From: Candidatus Aalborgicola lynettensis
GTDB taxonomy: Bacteria; Pseudomonadota; Gammaproteobacteria; Burkholderiales; Burkholderiaceae_C
Assembly: GCA_016719405.1 (NCBI GenBank)
Contig: JADJZE010000005.1
Location: 180,780-244,779 of the forward strand
Direction: 5' to 3'
Length of the DNA: 64,000 bases
The translations under genes were made by a program, and so were the position numbers. Below the pieces are notes generated by a model. The model worked only from the letters and a program-made list of their open reading frames with translations, did not search any database and was not told where the DNA came from. This document shows positions 1 through 9,166 of the stretch, piece by piece. Every line of letters starts with the position of its first letter. Positions within the stretch are counted from its first letter, which is position 1.

Positions 1-364
1 CACAATCATTACCGTGCGACCCCAACCACATCAAGTGATTCAACAAGCGGGTAATCTCGGAAAACATGACGCGGATGTATTGCGCACGAACCGGAACCGA
101 GATTCCCAAGAGTTTTTCTACAGCCAGACAATACGCATGCTCATTGCACATCATGGACACATAGTCCAAGCGGTCCATGTACGGCAAATTTTGGATATAG
201 GTCTTGGTTTCAGCCAGCTTCTCGGTCGCACGGTGCAACAAACCAATGTGCGGATCCGCACGCTGAATTACTTCGCCATCGAGCTCCAACACCAAACGCA
301 ATACGCCGTGCGCCGCCGGGTGCTGCGGTCCAAAATTGAGGGTGTAGTTTTTAATTTCGGCCAT
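1..364 (-). CDS. nuoD: NADH-quinone oxidoreductase subunit D (5' part only)
   Basis: Subunit D (49 kDa type) of proton-pumping complex I, in the peripheral arm next to the quinone site. The visible N-terminal part starts [20 protein letters not shown] and continues with [12 protein letters not shown] and [12 protein letters not shown], the hallmark quinone-site segments of NuoD. Only about 120 residues are present; the gene runs off the left edge. It starts one base after the nuoC stop, so it is the fourth gene of a nuoABCD operon read leftwards. The start is the only ATG that fits the family. Identification is very secure. Confidence 0.97.
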   Translation of the reverse strand, partial: MAEIKNYTLNFGPQHPAAHGVLRLVLELDGEVIQRADPHIGLLHRATEKLAETKTYIQNLPYMDRLDYVSMMCNEHAYCLAVEKLLGISVPVRAQYIRVMFSEITRLLNHLMWLGSHGNDC

Positions 365-365
365 A

Positions 366-974
366 TCAATTCAGGCCTCCGTAGTTATCTTCACGAATGA
401 TGCGCGGCGTAATTTCACGCGTTTCAATCGTGACCGGCTGGTACACCACACGCGCCTGCGCAGCGTCGTAACGCATCTCGACATGACCTGTAGTCGGAAA
501 ATCTTTGCGAAACGGGTGTCCGATGAAACCGTAGTCAGTCAAGATGCGTCGCAAATCGTTATGGCCATCGAAAACAATGCCATACAGGTCAAACGCCTCA
601 CGCTCAAACCAGTTAGCAGAATTCCAGACATCGGTCACAGACTGCACCATCGGCATGCCGTCATTGGAGGCGAACACCTTCAAACGTACACGCTGGTTCA
701 AACTCACCGACAGCAGATGACTCACCACGCAAAAACGCGCCCCCTCGTACGTGCCATCGCCAAACTCGGAATAGTCCACGCCACACAGATCCAGCAATTG
801 TTCAAAACGACAACCGGGCGCATCTCGCAAGGCCACTGCTGCATCGTGGTAGTCCTGCGCAGACACCCACACAGTCACCTCACCCAAATCAGTTGAAATG
901 CGATTAATTTTGTCACCCAACGCGGCTTGAACAGCCGCTTGGGTCGACTCAGGGGATACGGAATACACAGTCAT
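366..974 (-). CDS. nuoC: NADH-quinone oxidoreductase subunit C
   Basis: Subunit C (30 kDa type) of complex I, peripheral arm. The product is 202 residues when started at MTVYSVSP, the usual size for a stand-alone NuoC. The C-terminal half carries the family signature [20 protein letters not shown] and then [19 protein letters not shown]. The frame stays open about 90 codons upstream, but that extension is antisense-like to nuoB and would overlap it, so the internal ATG is preferred. It lies 10 bases after nuoB and ends one base before nuoD, which fits a single transcript. Confidence 0.96.
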   Translation of the reverse strand: MTVYSVSPESTQAAVQAALGDKINRISTDLGEVTVWVSAQDYHDAAVALRDAPGCRFEQLLDLCGVDYSEFGDGTYEGARFCVVSHLLSVSLNQRVRLKVFASNDGMPMVQSVTDVWNSANWFEREAFDLYGIVFDGHNDLRRILTDYGFIGHPFRKDFPTTGHVEMRYDAAQARVVYQPVTIETREITPRIIREDNYGGLN

Positions 975-984
975 GCCCTTGCCC

Positions 985-1464
985 TTATGCACGTGCAATC
1001 GTTTCAGTGCGGCGAATTTTTTGCTGCAATTGCAAAATACCGTAAACAAGAGCCTCAGCCGTTGGCGGACAGCCCGGAACGTAGATGTCCACCGGAACAA
1101 TACGATCACAACCACGCACGACTGAATAGCTGTAGTGGTAATAACCGCCGCCATTGGCGCAGGAACCCATACTGATAACCCAGCGCGGCTCCGACATCTG
1201 GTCGTAAACCTTGCGCAAGGCCGGCGCCATCTTATTGCACAAGGTCCCAGCCACAATCATCAAGTCCGACTGCCGCGGACTGGCACGAAAAACCTCGGCA
1301 CCAAAACGACTGAGGTCGTAACGGGCACAGGCCGAGTGCATCATTTCGACCGCACAACAGGCCAGTCCGAACGTCATGGGCCAAATGGAGCCGTTCTTGG
1401 CCCAGTTCATCACCGAGTCGTAACTGGTGGTGACAAAGCCTTCTTTAAATACGCCTTCAATCAT
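985..1464 (-). CDS. nuoB: NADH-quinone oxidoreductase subunit B
   Basis: Subunit B (PSST type) of complex I, which carries the N2 [4Fe-4S] cluster that passes electrons to quinone. The product is 159 residues from [13 protein letters not shown]. It shows [20 protein letters not shown] with the tandem cysteines, then [29 protein letters not shown] and [12 protein letters not shown], which supply the cluster ligands. A longer frame opens 15 codons upstream but overlaps nuoA and lacks family support. It sits four bases after nuoA. Confidence 0.97.
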   Translation of the reverse strand: MIEGVFKEGFVTTSYDSVMNWAKNGSIWPMTFGLACCAVEMMHSACARYDLSRFGAEVFRASPRQSDLMIVAGTLCNKMAPALRKVYDQMSEPRWVISMGSCANGGGYYHYSYSVVRGCDRIVPVDIYVPGCPPTAEALVYGILQLQQKIRRTETIARA

Positions 1465-1468
1465 TGCA

Positions 1469-1828
1469 TCACTCCCAGTCCAGGGCGCCTTTTTTCCACA
1501 TGTAGACAAAGCCGATGGTCAAAATCGCCACAAACTCCAGGCCAATCAAAAACCCAAACAAACCCAATTCCTTCAACGAAACCGCCCAAGGGAACAAGAA
1601 TGCTGTCTCCAGATCAAACAGAATAAACAGAATAGCAACCAGGTAGTAACGAACGTCAAACTTCATTCGGGCATCTTCAAATGCCTCAAAACCACATTCG
1701 TATGGAGAATTTTTTGCCGGATCAGGTCGATTGGGCCCCAGGATGTAACCCAAAACCTGTGGCACTACTCCGATTCCGATACCGACCAAAACAAACAAGA
1801 GGACAGGCAAATACTGGTCGATGTTCAT
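1469..1828 (-). CDS. nuoA: NADH-quinone oxidoreductase subunit A
   Basis: Small membrane subunit A of complex I, first gene of the nuo operon. The product is 119 residues from [12 protein letters not shown], the normal family length, with three hydrophobic segments and the conserved loop [20 protein letters not shown]. An upstream in-frame ATG would add 15 polar residues and is not needed. The operon promoter must lie in the roughly 60 bases between this start and the tRNA-Leu gene, or transcription may read through from it. Confidence 0.96.
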   Translation of the reverse strand: MNIDQYLPVLLFVLVGIGIGVVPQVLGYILGPNRPDPAKNSPYECGFEAFEDARMKFDVRYYLVAILFILFDLETAFLFPWAVSLKELGLFGFLIGLEFVAILTIGFVYMWKKGALDWE

Positions 1829-1887
1829 TGTTTTATTCTGATCAAAATCTGTGTCTATTGAGTTACTACACAATAAACAGTTAGGTC

Positions 1888-1972
1888 TGGTGCCGTCGGC
1901 GAGACTCGAACTCGCACAGCTTTCGCCACTACCACCTCAAGATAGCGTGTCTACCAATTTCACCACGACGGC
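1888..1972 (-). tRNA. tRNA-Leu(GAG)
   Basis: On the minus strand an 85-nt tRNA can be folded. The acceptor strand GCCGTCG pairs with CGACGGC followed by an encoded ACCA end. The anticodon stem CTATC/GGTAG closes a TTGAGGT loop, giving anticodon GAG (reads CUC/CUU leucine). There is a long variable arm as expected for a class II tRNA, and a T arm with GTTCGAGTC. It lies between secG and nuoA, as often seen in this family. Confidence 0.95.
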
Positions 1973-2100
1973 GGCTCTAAACTTGTCAAGTAATCGATGG
2001 AAGCTGAGACAGCCCCACCCTCCTGAACCCGGTGGAGTTTACCCTGAATTTCCCTCATTTCCCGTAGGGATACGGGAATTCACGGTGGAATTAGAGGCAA

Positions 2101-2445
2101 CTACTTGGCAGGAATTTGCGCTGTATCAGATGCGGCTGCCACAGGTGCCGATGCAGCAGGAACTGCCTGAACAGCGGTCTCCAATACGCTACTCGACGAA
2201 GCAGGACGCAAGTTGCCGAAATATGCCAATGCCAGAGTCGCAGCGAAGAAAACAGTTGCCAGTATCGCCGTAGCGCGTGACAAGAAATTGGCACTTCCGC
2301 TAGCGCCAAACAAACTGCCGGAGCCGCCGCTGCCAAACGCAGCCCCCATGTCCGCACCTTTGCCATGCTGCACCAAAATCAGGCCAACCATACCCAAAGC
2401 CGCCAACATCTGGACTGTCAAAATTATGGTCAATACAACATTCAT
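2101..2445 (-). CDS. secG: Preprotein translocase subunit SecG
   Basis: Small auxiliary subunit of the SecYEG inner-membrane channel. The 114-residue product begins MNVVLTIILTVQMLAALGMV, a first membrane span, followed by the family motif LVQHGKGADMGAAFGSG and GSGSLFGASGSANFLSRAT, then a second span ILATVFFAATLALAYF. The C-terminal tail is Ala/Ser/Pro-rich and low in complexity, as is common in beta-proteobacteria. It lies 34 bases after tpiA and probably shares its transcript. Confidence 0.95.
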   Translation of the reverse strand: MNVVLTIILTVQMLAALGMVGLILVQHGKGADMGAAFGSGGSGSLFGASGSANFLSRATAILATVFFAATLALAYFGNLRPASSSSVLETAVQAVPAASAPVAAASDTAQIPAK

Positions 2446-2479
2446 TACTTACTCCTAAATTTATAGCTATCTACGCCAA

Positions 2480-3226
2480 TCAATATCGGGCTGCAGCGAT
2501 AATTGACAAGAAATCCGGGGCCTTGAGGGAGGCTCCACCTACCAAGCCACCGTCAATGTCGGCCTGCGCCAGCAACTGCGCCGCGTTGGCCGCATTCATG
2601 CTGCCGCCATACAAAATATGCACACGATCCGAATGCGGTGTAGCTGCATGCAACTGTGCACGCAATACCGCATGCACCTGCTGCGCCTGCTCGACCGTGG
2701 CAGTCTTGCCCGTACCGATGGCCCACACCGGCTCATAGGCCACCACAATCTCACTGATGCAATGGCCGTTGGTGTGAATCACAGCAGCCAGCTGACGCTT
2801 GACTACGTCTTCGGTTCGCCCCGCTTCGCGCTCTGCCAGAGTTTCACCGACACACACAATCGGTGTCACGCCTCCAGCCAGTGCACGCTGGGCCTTCAAT
2901 GCGACAACCGGATCGGTTTCACCATGGTACTGACGCCGCTCCGAGTGACCCACCAGGCAATAACGCGCACCAAACTCGCGTAGCATGCCCACCGACGTTT
3001 CGCCGGTAAATGCGCCAGATTCATGTTGCGACACGTCTTGTGCCCCCAAGGCAATGACCGAACCCGCAAGTAGTTTTTGCACCTGCGCCAAGTAGGGCGC
3101 AGGCACACACACCGCCATCAGACAATCCGCTTTCGGTGCGCCCGCCACCAAAGCCTGCACCAACGCTTCATTCGAAGCCAGAGAACCATTCATCTTCCAG
3201 TTACCTGCAATCAGCTTCTTTTTCAT
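2480..3226 (-). CDS. tpiA: Triose-phosphate isomerase
   Basis: Glycolytic enzyme that interconverts dihydroxyacetone phosphate and glyceraldehyde 3-phosphate. The product has 248 residues, the normal length. Visible features are the substrate-binding Lys in AGNWKMNG, the catalytic His in LVGHSERR, the catalytic Glu in [12 protein letters not shown] with the flexible loop after it, and the phosphate-binding [11 protein letters not shown]. It is first in the tpiA-secG pair. Confidence 0.97.
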   Translation of the reverse strand: MKKKLIAGNWKMNGSLASNEALVQALVAGAPKADCLMAVCVPAPYLAQVQKLLAGSVIALGAQDVSQHESGAFTGETSVGMLREFGARYCLVGHSERRQYHGETDPVVALKAQRALAGGVTPIVCVGETLAEREAGRTEDVVKRQLAAVIHTNGHCISEIVVAYEPVWAIGTGKTATVEQAQQVHAVLRAQLHAATPHSDRVHILYGGSMNAANAAQLLAQADIDGGLVGGASLKAPDFLSIIAAARY

Positions 3227-3440
3227 GCTTCACTCCACAATAAAACAATCTTGCCGATACGGGTTTGCGATTCCATTGAGCTCTAGACACTTTATGCACC
3301 ACTGTGAGTGAATGTTGCACTTGTCAAACTGCAAACAAACAGTGCCCAACTAGGGGATCAGGGTGTTGGCCCAGACCCAACACACCCGAACCACTAAAGG
3401 CGGCAATCTCTACCACTTTCATATACCATTTTGGCCGATA

Positions 3441-3485
3441 GCGCTTGTGCAACCAGCGCAAGCAGCTATCAAAACTATAGCAATA
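3441..3485. repeat. Family repeat copy 1 (between tpiA and pnp)
   Basis: Contains GCGCTTGTGC, GCGCAAGCAGC and the core AGCTATCAAAACTATAGC, a small inverted repeat (GCTAT/ATAGC). It abuts the pnp stop codon. The rest of the 266-base gap upstream, between the pnp stop and tpiA, holds a GTGTTGG/CCAACAC hairpin near 3362-3387 but no gene. Confidence 0.8.
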
Positions 3486-3492
3486 CTGTTTA

Positions 3493-5606
3493 TCAGGCCT
3501 GCTCAACCTGCGCCGGACGATCCAACAGCGCCTTCATGGACAGTTTGATACGGCCTTTTTCATCCGTCTCCATAACCTTGACCTTGACGATCTGGCCTTC
3601 GGACAGGTAGTCCGTGACCTTCTCGACGCGCTCATGGGCAATCTGGCTGATGTGCAACAGACCGTCCTTGCCAGGCAGCAGATTGACCAGAGCGCCAAAA
3701 TCCAAAATCTTGGTGATCGGGCCTTCGTAAACCTTGCCGATTTCGACTTCGGCCGTAATCTGCTCAATACGGCGCTTGGCTTCTTCAGCCTTGGCTGGAT
3801 CAGCGGAAGCGATGGTGATGGTGCCGTCTTCGTCGATGTTGATCTGGGTACCTGTTTCTTCGGTCAGCGCGCGGATCACGGAGCCGCCCTTGCCGATCAC
3901 GTCACGGATTTTCTCGGGATTGATCTTCATGGTGAACAAGCGCGGAGCAAAGTTGGATACTTCGGTCTTGGCCTGCGCCATCGCTTCCTGCATCTTGCCC
4001 AAAATGTGCATGCGTGCTTCTTTGGCCTGGGCCAATGCGACCTGCATGATTTCCTTGGTGATACCCTGGATCTTGATGTCCATCTGCAGCGCGGTAATAC
4101 CGTTGGTAGTACCGGCCACCTTGAAATCCATGTCTCCCAGGTGATCTTCGTCACCCAGGATATCTGTCAACACTGCAAAGCGGTTGTCTTCCTTGATCAA
4201 ACCCATGGCGATGCCCGCCACATGCGCCTTCATAGGAACGCCCGCGTCCATCAAGGAGAGGCAGCCGCCGCAGACCGAGGCCATTGACGACGATCCATTG
4301 GATTCGGTGATTTCCGAAACTACGCGCATGGTGTAAGGGAAATCTTCCTTGGATGGCAGGCACGCCGCCAAAGCGCGCTTGGCCAGACGGCCGTGGCCAA
4401 TTTCGCGGCGCTTGGGCGTTCCGACACGTCCCGTTTCGCCGGTGGCAAACGGAGGCATGTTGTAGTGCAACATGAAGCGATCTTCAAAATCACCGCTCAA
4501 AGCGTCGATACGCTGGGCATCTCGCTCGGTGCCCAACGTGGTGACAACCAGCGCCTGGGTTTCTCCACGCGTAAACAGCGCCGAGCCGTGGGTGCGCGGC
4601 AGCACACCATTGCGGATTTCGATAGCACGCACGGTGCGGGTGTCGCGGCCGTCAATACGGGGCTCGCCAGCCAAAATTTGACCACGAACGATCTTGGCTT
4701 CGATTTCAAACAACAGGCCTTCGACCGCCACGCCGTCAAATGCAGCGCCCTCAAGCTTCAAAGCGGCCATGACTTCGGAGTAGGCTGAGCGGCAGGCTTG
4801 GGTACGCGCTTGCTTATTGCGGATCTGGTAAGCGGCTTCCAGCTTGGCTTTGGCCAGGCCGTCGATCTTGGCGATCAGGGCTTCATCCTTGGCGGGGCTT
4901 TCCAGTCCCACACGGGCTTGCCGGCTTCGCGCACCAATTCGTGGATAGCGTTGATGGCGATGTTGCCTTGCTCATGGCCAAACACCACAGCACCCAACAT
5001 GATTTCTTCTGACAATTGTTGTGCCTCGGATTCGACCATCAGCACCGCCGCTTCAGTACCGGCAACGACCAGGTCCATGATGGAATCCTTGCGCTGGGTC
5101 TGGCCAGGGTTCAACACATATGCGCCGTTGACATAACCCACACGGGCTGCACCGATGGGGCCGTTAAACGGAATACCGGAGATGGACAGGGCCGCGCTCA
5201 CCGCGATCATGGCGGCAATGTCGGCATCCACTTCGGGATTCAAGGAAACGGTATGGATCACCACATGCACTTCGTTGAAGAAGCCTTCAGGGAACAGCGG
5301 GCGGATCGGACGATCAATCAAGCGGCTGGTCAGGGTTTCAAACTCACTGGGGCGGCCTTCTCGCTTGAAGAAACTGCCGGGAATTTTGCCGGCGGCATAG
5401 CTCTTTTCCAGATAGTCCACGGTCAGGGGAAAGAAGTCCTGGCCAGCCTTGCCCTCGGTCTTGCCAACAACGGTGGCCAGCACCACGGTGCCATCCATGT
5501 CCAGCAACACGGCGCCGGTGGACTGGCGGGCAATCTCGCCGGTTTCCATGGTGACGGTGTGCTGGCCCCATTGGAAAGTTTTGGTGACTTTTTTGAACAT
5601 TGTCAT
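3493..5606 (-). CDS. pnp: Polyribonucleotide nucleotidyltransferase (PNPase), frame broken once
   Basis: Phosphorolytic 3'-5' exoribonuclease of the RNA degradosome. Two reading frames together give the full family length of about 704 residues. The first encodes the N-terminal RNase PH domain from [12 protein letters not shown]. The second encodes the helical linker, the second RNase PH domain ([20 protein letters not shown]), the KH domain ([14 protein letters not shown]) and the S1 domain ([18 protein letters not shown]). The frame changes at a G run on the plus strand at 4894-4897, where the expected [15 protein letters not shown] is split. Adding one base restores it. The gene follows rpsO, the classical rpsO-pnp order. 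A sequencing error is more likely than loss of this conserved gene. Confidence 0.93.
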
Positions 5607-5771
5607 AGGTATCTCCTGTGATTTTTTGGAAGAAATTGGAAGGTAAAGGCCACCTCACCCAAGCCCGGAGTCACCATCACAGTCCACGATGCCATTCCAG
5701 AAATATCCCAACCTGCACCGGGATCGTTTTGGAATGACACAGCTTCGTACTGTTTTTGCTGTCTCCGAAGT

Positions 5772-5807
5772 AAAAAACGCCTGAGCTAGTGTCCTAACTC
5801 AGGCGTT
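5772..5807 (-). terminator. Rho-independent terminator/attenuator after rpsO
   Basis: On the minus strand a 10-bp stem, AACGCCTGAG paired with CTCAGGCGTT, with a 12-nt loop is followed by TTTTA. It lies just after the rpsO stop and before pnp, where the partial rpsO terminator is found in other proteobacteria. Confidence 0.88.
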
Positions 5808-5825
5808 CTGCATTCCATTCAGCAA

Positions 5826-6092
5826 TTATTTGCGCAGACCCAGCTTGGCAATCAAGGCAACGTAACGGTCGTGGTCCACACGATTCAGGTAAGCCAGCAG
5901 GCTCTTGCGGGTATTGACCATGCGCACCAGACCACGGCGACCATGGTGGTCTTTGGCGTGGGTCTTGAAGTGGGGCATGAGTTCGTTGATACGGGCGGTC
6001 AACAAAGCCACTTGGACTTCTGGACTACCGGTATCACCGGGCTTGCGTGCGTTGTCTTTGACAACTGCGGCTTTGATGCTGGATGCGATCAT
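5826..6092 (-). CDS. rpsO: 30S ribosomal protein S15
   Basis: Primary 16S rRNA-binding protein of the small subunit platform. The 88-residue product matches the family over its full length, with [39 protein letters not shown] and the closing [21 protein letters not shown]. It is followed by a hairpin terminator and then pnp. In relatives pnp and rpsO are partly co-transcribed and S15 represses its own translation; neither can be shown here. Confidence 0.98.
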   Translation of the reverse strand: MIASSIKAAVVKDNARKPGDTGSPEVQVALLTARINELMPHFKTHAKDHHGRRGLVRMVNTRKSLLAYLNRVDHDRYVALIAKLGLRK

Positions 6093-6230
6093 TTCGATTT
6101 CCTGTACTTTGTATTTGTAACTTGCGCCAAGTGCTGGAATTGCTCAAGGCGTGCGTCGTGCACTGCGCACAACCGGCTGATTATAACCGGTGTTGGCACC
6201 CCCACAGCCCCCGCGCTGCATAGCGATACG

Positions 6231-7283
6231 TCAAGCCCGCAGGATATTGTCAAGACCGGCACGACCGTCCGGGCTGATCATCAACACCAACGCCATACCG
6301 GGTTTGATCATTTGCTCGTCTGGTGGATTAAAAATCCACCTGTCGTGGTCGTGAATCGCCACCAGGAGATAATCTTTGGACTTGGGCACCAGCGCCGACA
6401 AACTCTGGGTGGTAAACCCGTCTGGAACAAGCACCTCTTCCATGCGCAAGCCTTCATCGCTGTGCATCATCTGGTCCATAAAATTGACCACATGCGGACG
6501 CACCATGGCCGATGCGATGCGCATACCACCAGTGAAATCGGGCGAAACAATTTCATCCGCCCCCGCACGCCGGGCTTTCTTGCTATTCTGAATGTCGTGC
6601 AAACGCACGACCACACGCGCTTTCGGGTTCAGCAGCTTGACCGACAGCGCGATCATGAGATTGTGGCTATCGTCGCTGGTGACGGCAAAAACACCCGCCG
6701 CCTTTGCCAAACCGGCTTTCTGCAACGCATCGTCGTCGGCAGCATCTTCGTGCAAATACAGGGCATGGGGGTGGTGTTCCAGCCAGTTATCCAAGGCGAC
6801 GCGATCGGTCTCGACCACCACGAACTTGCGCCGTGTCTTCAATAGTTCGTGGGCCACGTTGGTGCCAACCCGCCCGATGCCACACACTATGTAATGACCC
6901 GACAGTTTGGCGATTTCCTTTTCCATGCGTTTCCTCCTGAGGCCAGCATTGAGATCCGCATCGACCAGCAATGCAACCATGGTCGAAAACAGGTACGACA
7001 GCGTTGCAACGCCCACCAAGGCAATGCCCATCGTAAAAATCCGCCCCATGGGGTGGTGTGTCAAATCCACGATCTCACCATAGCCAATGGTGGCGATGGT
7101 GATAAATGTCATGTAAAAACTGTCGATCCACGTCGCAGTTGGGCGGCCAATATACCGGTAGCCCAGCGTGCCGATGAGCTGGACTAACAGCAGCAAAACC
7201 GAACCATAAACCAGGCCCGAGAAATGCCTGCTGCGAAAGAGTTTATTCAAACCGATGAACCCCTGCTGTGATAGTGGGGGCAA
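6231..7283 (-). CDS. Two-TM potassium channel with RCK (TrkA-N/TrkA-C) domains
   Basis: Predicted ligand-gated K+ channel subunit of 350 residues. Two membrane helices (near residues 25-42 and 85-108) flank a pore loop with the selectivity filter TIATIGYGE. A cytosolic RCK domain follows, with a Rossmann nucleotide-binding motif HYIVCGIGRVGTNVAHELL and VVETDR, and a C-terminal TrkA-C-like part (VPDGFTTQSLSALVP). The layout matches Kch/MthK-type channels. The ligand cannot be told from the sequence. It stands alone, about 140 bases upstream of rpsO on the same strand. Confidence 0.9.
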   Translation of the reverse strand: MPPLSQQGFIGLNKLFRSRHFSGLVYGSVLLLLVQLIGTLGYRYIGRPTATWIDSFYMTFITIATIGYGEIVDLTHHPMGRIFTMGIALVGVATLSYLFSTMVALLVDADLNAGLRRKRMEKEIAKLSGHYIVCGIGRVGTNVAHELLKTRRKFVVVETDRVALDNWLEHHPHALYLHEDAADDDALQKAGLAKAAGVFAVTSDDSHNLMIALSVKLLNPKARVVVRLHDIQNSKKARRAGADEIVSPDFTGGMRIASAMVRPHVVNFMDQMMHSDEGLRMEEVLVPDGFTTQSLSALVPKSKDYLLVAIHDHDRWIFNPPDEQMIKPGMALVLMISPDGRAGLDNILRA

Positions 7284-7305
7284 ATTGTAGTCCGCTGAAA
7301 AACGA

Positions 7306-7632
7306 CTATCCCACCGATCCTTCGCCCCCTACGGCAAGCGGTCGCGTGTCGCTGACCTGCAAATCATTGTCCTTGGCAAAGTTGACACAAAAGTCCCACG
7401 CCATCACGTTGTAATCACGCAGGTCGCGGTGAACAATCACGCATTTCAAGGCACCAATCGAGGTTGGAATACACCAGGGAGAGTACTGCAGATGGCTACC
7501 AGGTTGCGGCCCACCGGGGCGAAAGGAACCCATCACCCCCGCCAAACGCTCAGCCCAGTCGCTGGGGCGAAACGTTTTTCCCTGCCGGGTGATACCCAGA
7601 ATGAACAATTCTTTGGATGTATTGGCAACCAT
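7306..7632 (-). CDS. DUF3579 family protein
   Basis: A 108-residue protein of unknown function, recognised by KELFILGITRQGKTFRPSDW, AERLAGVMGSFRPGG and the tail MAWDFCVNFAKDNDLQV, typical of the beta-proteobacterial DUF3579 family. The start MVANTSKEL was chosen because the family begins there; the open frame continues about 90 codons upstream without similarity. In related genomes this family sits close to arginine genes, and here argD-argF are divergent from it. The 270 bases between the two starts carry no gene I recognise. Confidence 0.85.
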   Translation of the reverse strand: MVANTSKELFILGITRQGKTFRPSDWAERLAGVMGSFRPGGPQPGSHLQYSPWCIPTSIGALKCVIVHRDLRDYNVMAWDFCVNFAKDNDLQVSDTRPLAVGGEGSVG

Positions 7633-7902
7633 CTGGAGTGTGTAGGCGCTGCGTCGCGGTATCCGGGTGGAGTCCCTGTGCAGCGCGGCGAATTTTATCC
7701 GAGCGAGCTTTGAGTTTACTGACGACCTCCGCTTCGTACATCGGTGCATCAATGCCATTCCCAATCCGCAACAAACGGAGCCCGCGCATGGGCCTAAAAT
7801 CGCCGTTCCACGGCCCATCGACCCGGCCCCACGTGCGCCGGGCCCTAGTTGGGCCGCTTTGTTTTTGAGCCCAGACCCAGAAATTACCCAGGAGCCCCCC
7901 AC

Positions 7903-9117
7903 ATGACCGCCGCCACGCCTTCTGCCGCACCGTCCTCACCCCACGTGATGAACACCTACGGTCGTCTGCCCATCGCCCTGAGCCATGGCCAAGGCTGCCG
8001 CGTGTGGGACACACATGGCCGTGTGTACCTGGATGCGCTCGGTGGCATCGCCGTCAACACCGTGGGCCACAACCACCCCCAGTTGGTAGCGGCCCTGCAG
8101 GATCAGGTGACCCGGCTGATTCACACTTCCAACTACTACCATGTTCCACTGCAAGAAGAGTTGGCCCGCCTGCTGGTAGAACGCTCTGGCATGACCAATG
8201 TGTTCTTTTGCTCCACCGGGCTGGAAGCCAATGAAGCCGCACTCAAGCTGGCGCGCAAGTTCGGCCACGACAAGGGCATTGAGCGCCCCGAGATCGTGGT
8301 CTGCGAGAAAGCCTTCCACGGCCGCTCCATTGCCACACTCAGCGCCACCGGCAATCCCAAGGTACAGGCCGGTTTTGGCCCGCTGGTGGAAGGTTTTATC
8401 CGCGTGCCCATCAACAACATTGAGCAGCTCAAGGCCGCCACCGCCAACAACCCCAATGTGGTGGCAGTGTTCTTCGAAGCCATCCAGGGCGAAGGCGGCG
8501 TCAACCCCATGCACATGGACTACCTGCGCGACGTGCGCGCCCTGTGCGACGCACGCGACTGGCTGCTGATGATTGACGAAGTGCAATGCGGCATGGGCCG
8601 CACCGGCAAATGGTTTGCCCACCAGTGGGCCGGCATCACGCCCGACGTGATGCCGCTGGCCAAGGGCCTGGGCTCCGGCGTGCCGGTGGGCGCCGTGGTG
8701 GCCGGCCCCAAGGCGGCCGCCATCTTTGCACCGGGTAACCACGGCAGCACCTTTGGTGGCAACCCGCTGGCCATGCGTGCCGGGGTGGAGACCATCCGCA
8801 TCATGGAAGCCCAAGACCTGCTAACCCATGCCGCCAAGGTGGGCGCCCACCTCAAGGCGGGGCTGGAACAGGCACTGGCTGCCGAACTGGCCAGCGGTGC
8901 CGTCAAAGAAGTCCGCGGCCAGGGCCTGATGCTGGGCATCGACCTGGCAAAACCCTGCGCCGCCCTGGTGCAACGCTGCGCCGACCATGGCCTGCTCATC
9001 AGCGTGACCGCAGACAGTGTGGTGCGCCTGGTACCACCGCTGATCCTGACCATGGCCGAGGCCGACGAGGTGGTCTCCATTCTGTGCCCGCTGATTGCCG
9101 CCCTGCTGAAGGAATAA
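7903..9117 (+). CDS. argD: Acetylornithine aminotransferase
   Basis: PLP-dependent class III aminotransferase of arginine biosynthesis (N-acetylglutamate semialdehyde to N-acetylornithine; it may also serve lysine synthesis). The product is 404 residues. It shows GGIAVNTVGHNHP, the substrate/PLP-phosphate loop FFCSTGLEANEAALKLAR, the cofactor Asp in LLMIDEVQCGMGRTG, the Schiff-base Lys in MPLAKGLGSGVPVGA and HGSTFGGNPLAMRAG. The ATG after CAGGAGCC is chosen over an earlier in-frame ATG that lacks a ribosome site. It is followed by argF after 49 bases. Confidence 0.95.
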   Translation: MTAATPSAAPSSPHVMNTYGRLPIALSHGQGCRVWDTHGRVYLDALGGIAVNTVGHNHPQLVAALQDQVTRLIHTSNYYHVPLQEELARLLVERSGMTNVFFCSTGLEANEAALKLARKFGHDKGIERPEIVVCEKAFHGRSIATLSATGNPKVQAGFGPLVEGFIRVPINNIEQLKAATANNPNVVAVFFEAIQGEGGVNPMHMDYLRDVRALCDARDWLLMIDEVQCGMGRTGKWFAHQWAGITPDVMPLAKGLGSGVPVGAVVAGPKAAAIFAPGNHGSTFGGNPLAMRAGVETIRIMEAQDLLTHAAKVGAHLKAGLEQALAAELASGAVKEVRGQGLMLGIDLAKPCAALVQRCADHGLLISVTADSVVRLVPPLILTMAEADEVVSILCPLIAALLKE

Positions 9118-9166
9118 CCATGTCCCCACACGCTTGCTCTTGTTCGCAGCCACCCAAGGAGGGCAC

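Noticed and set aside
7936..8814. Long minus-strand frame opposite argD
   Set aside because: It is the antisense of a clear aminotransferase gene, rich in His/Gly/Ala typical of reversed GC-rich codons.
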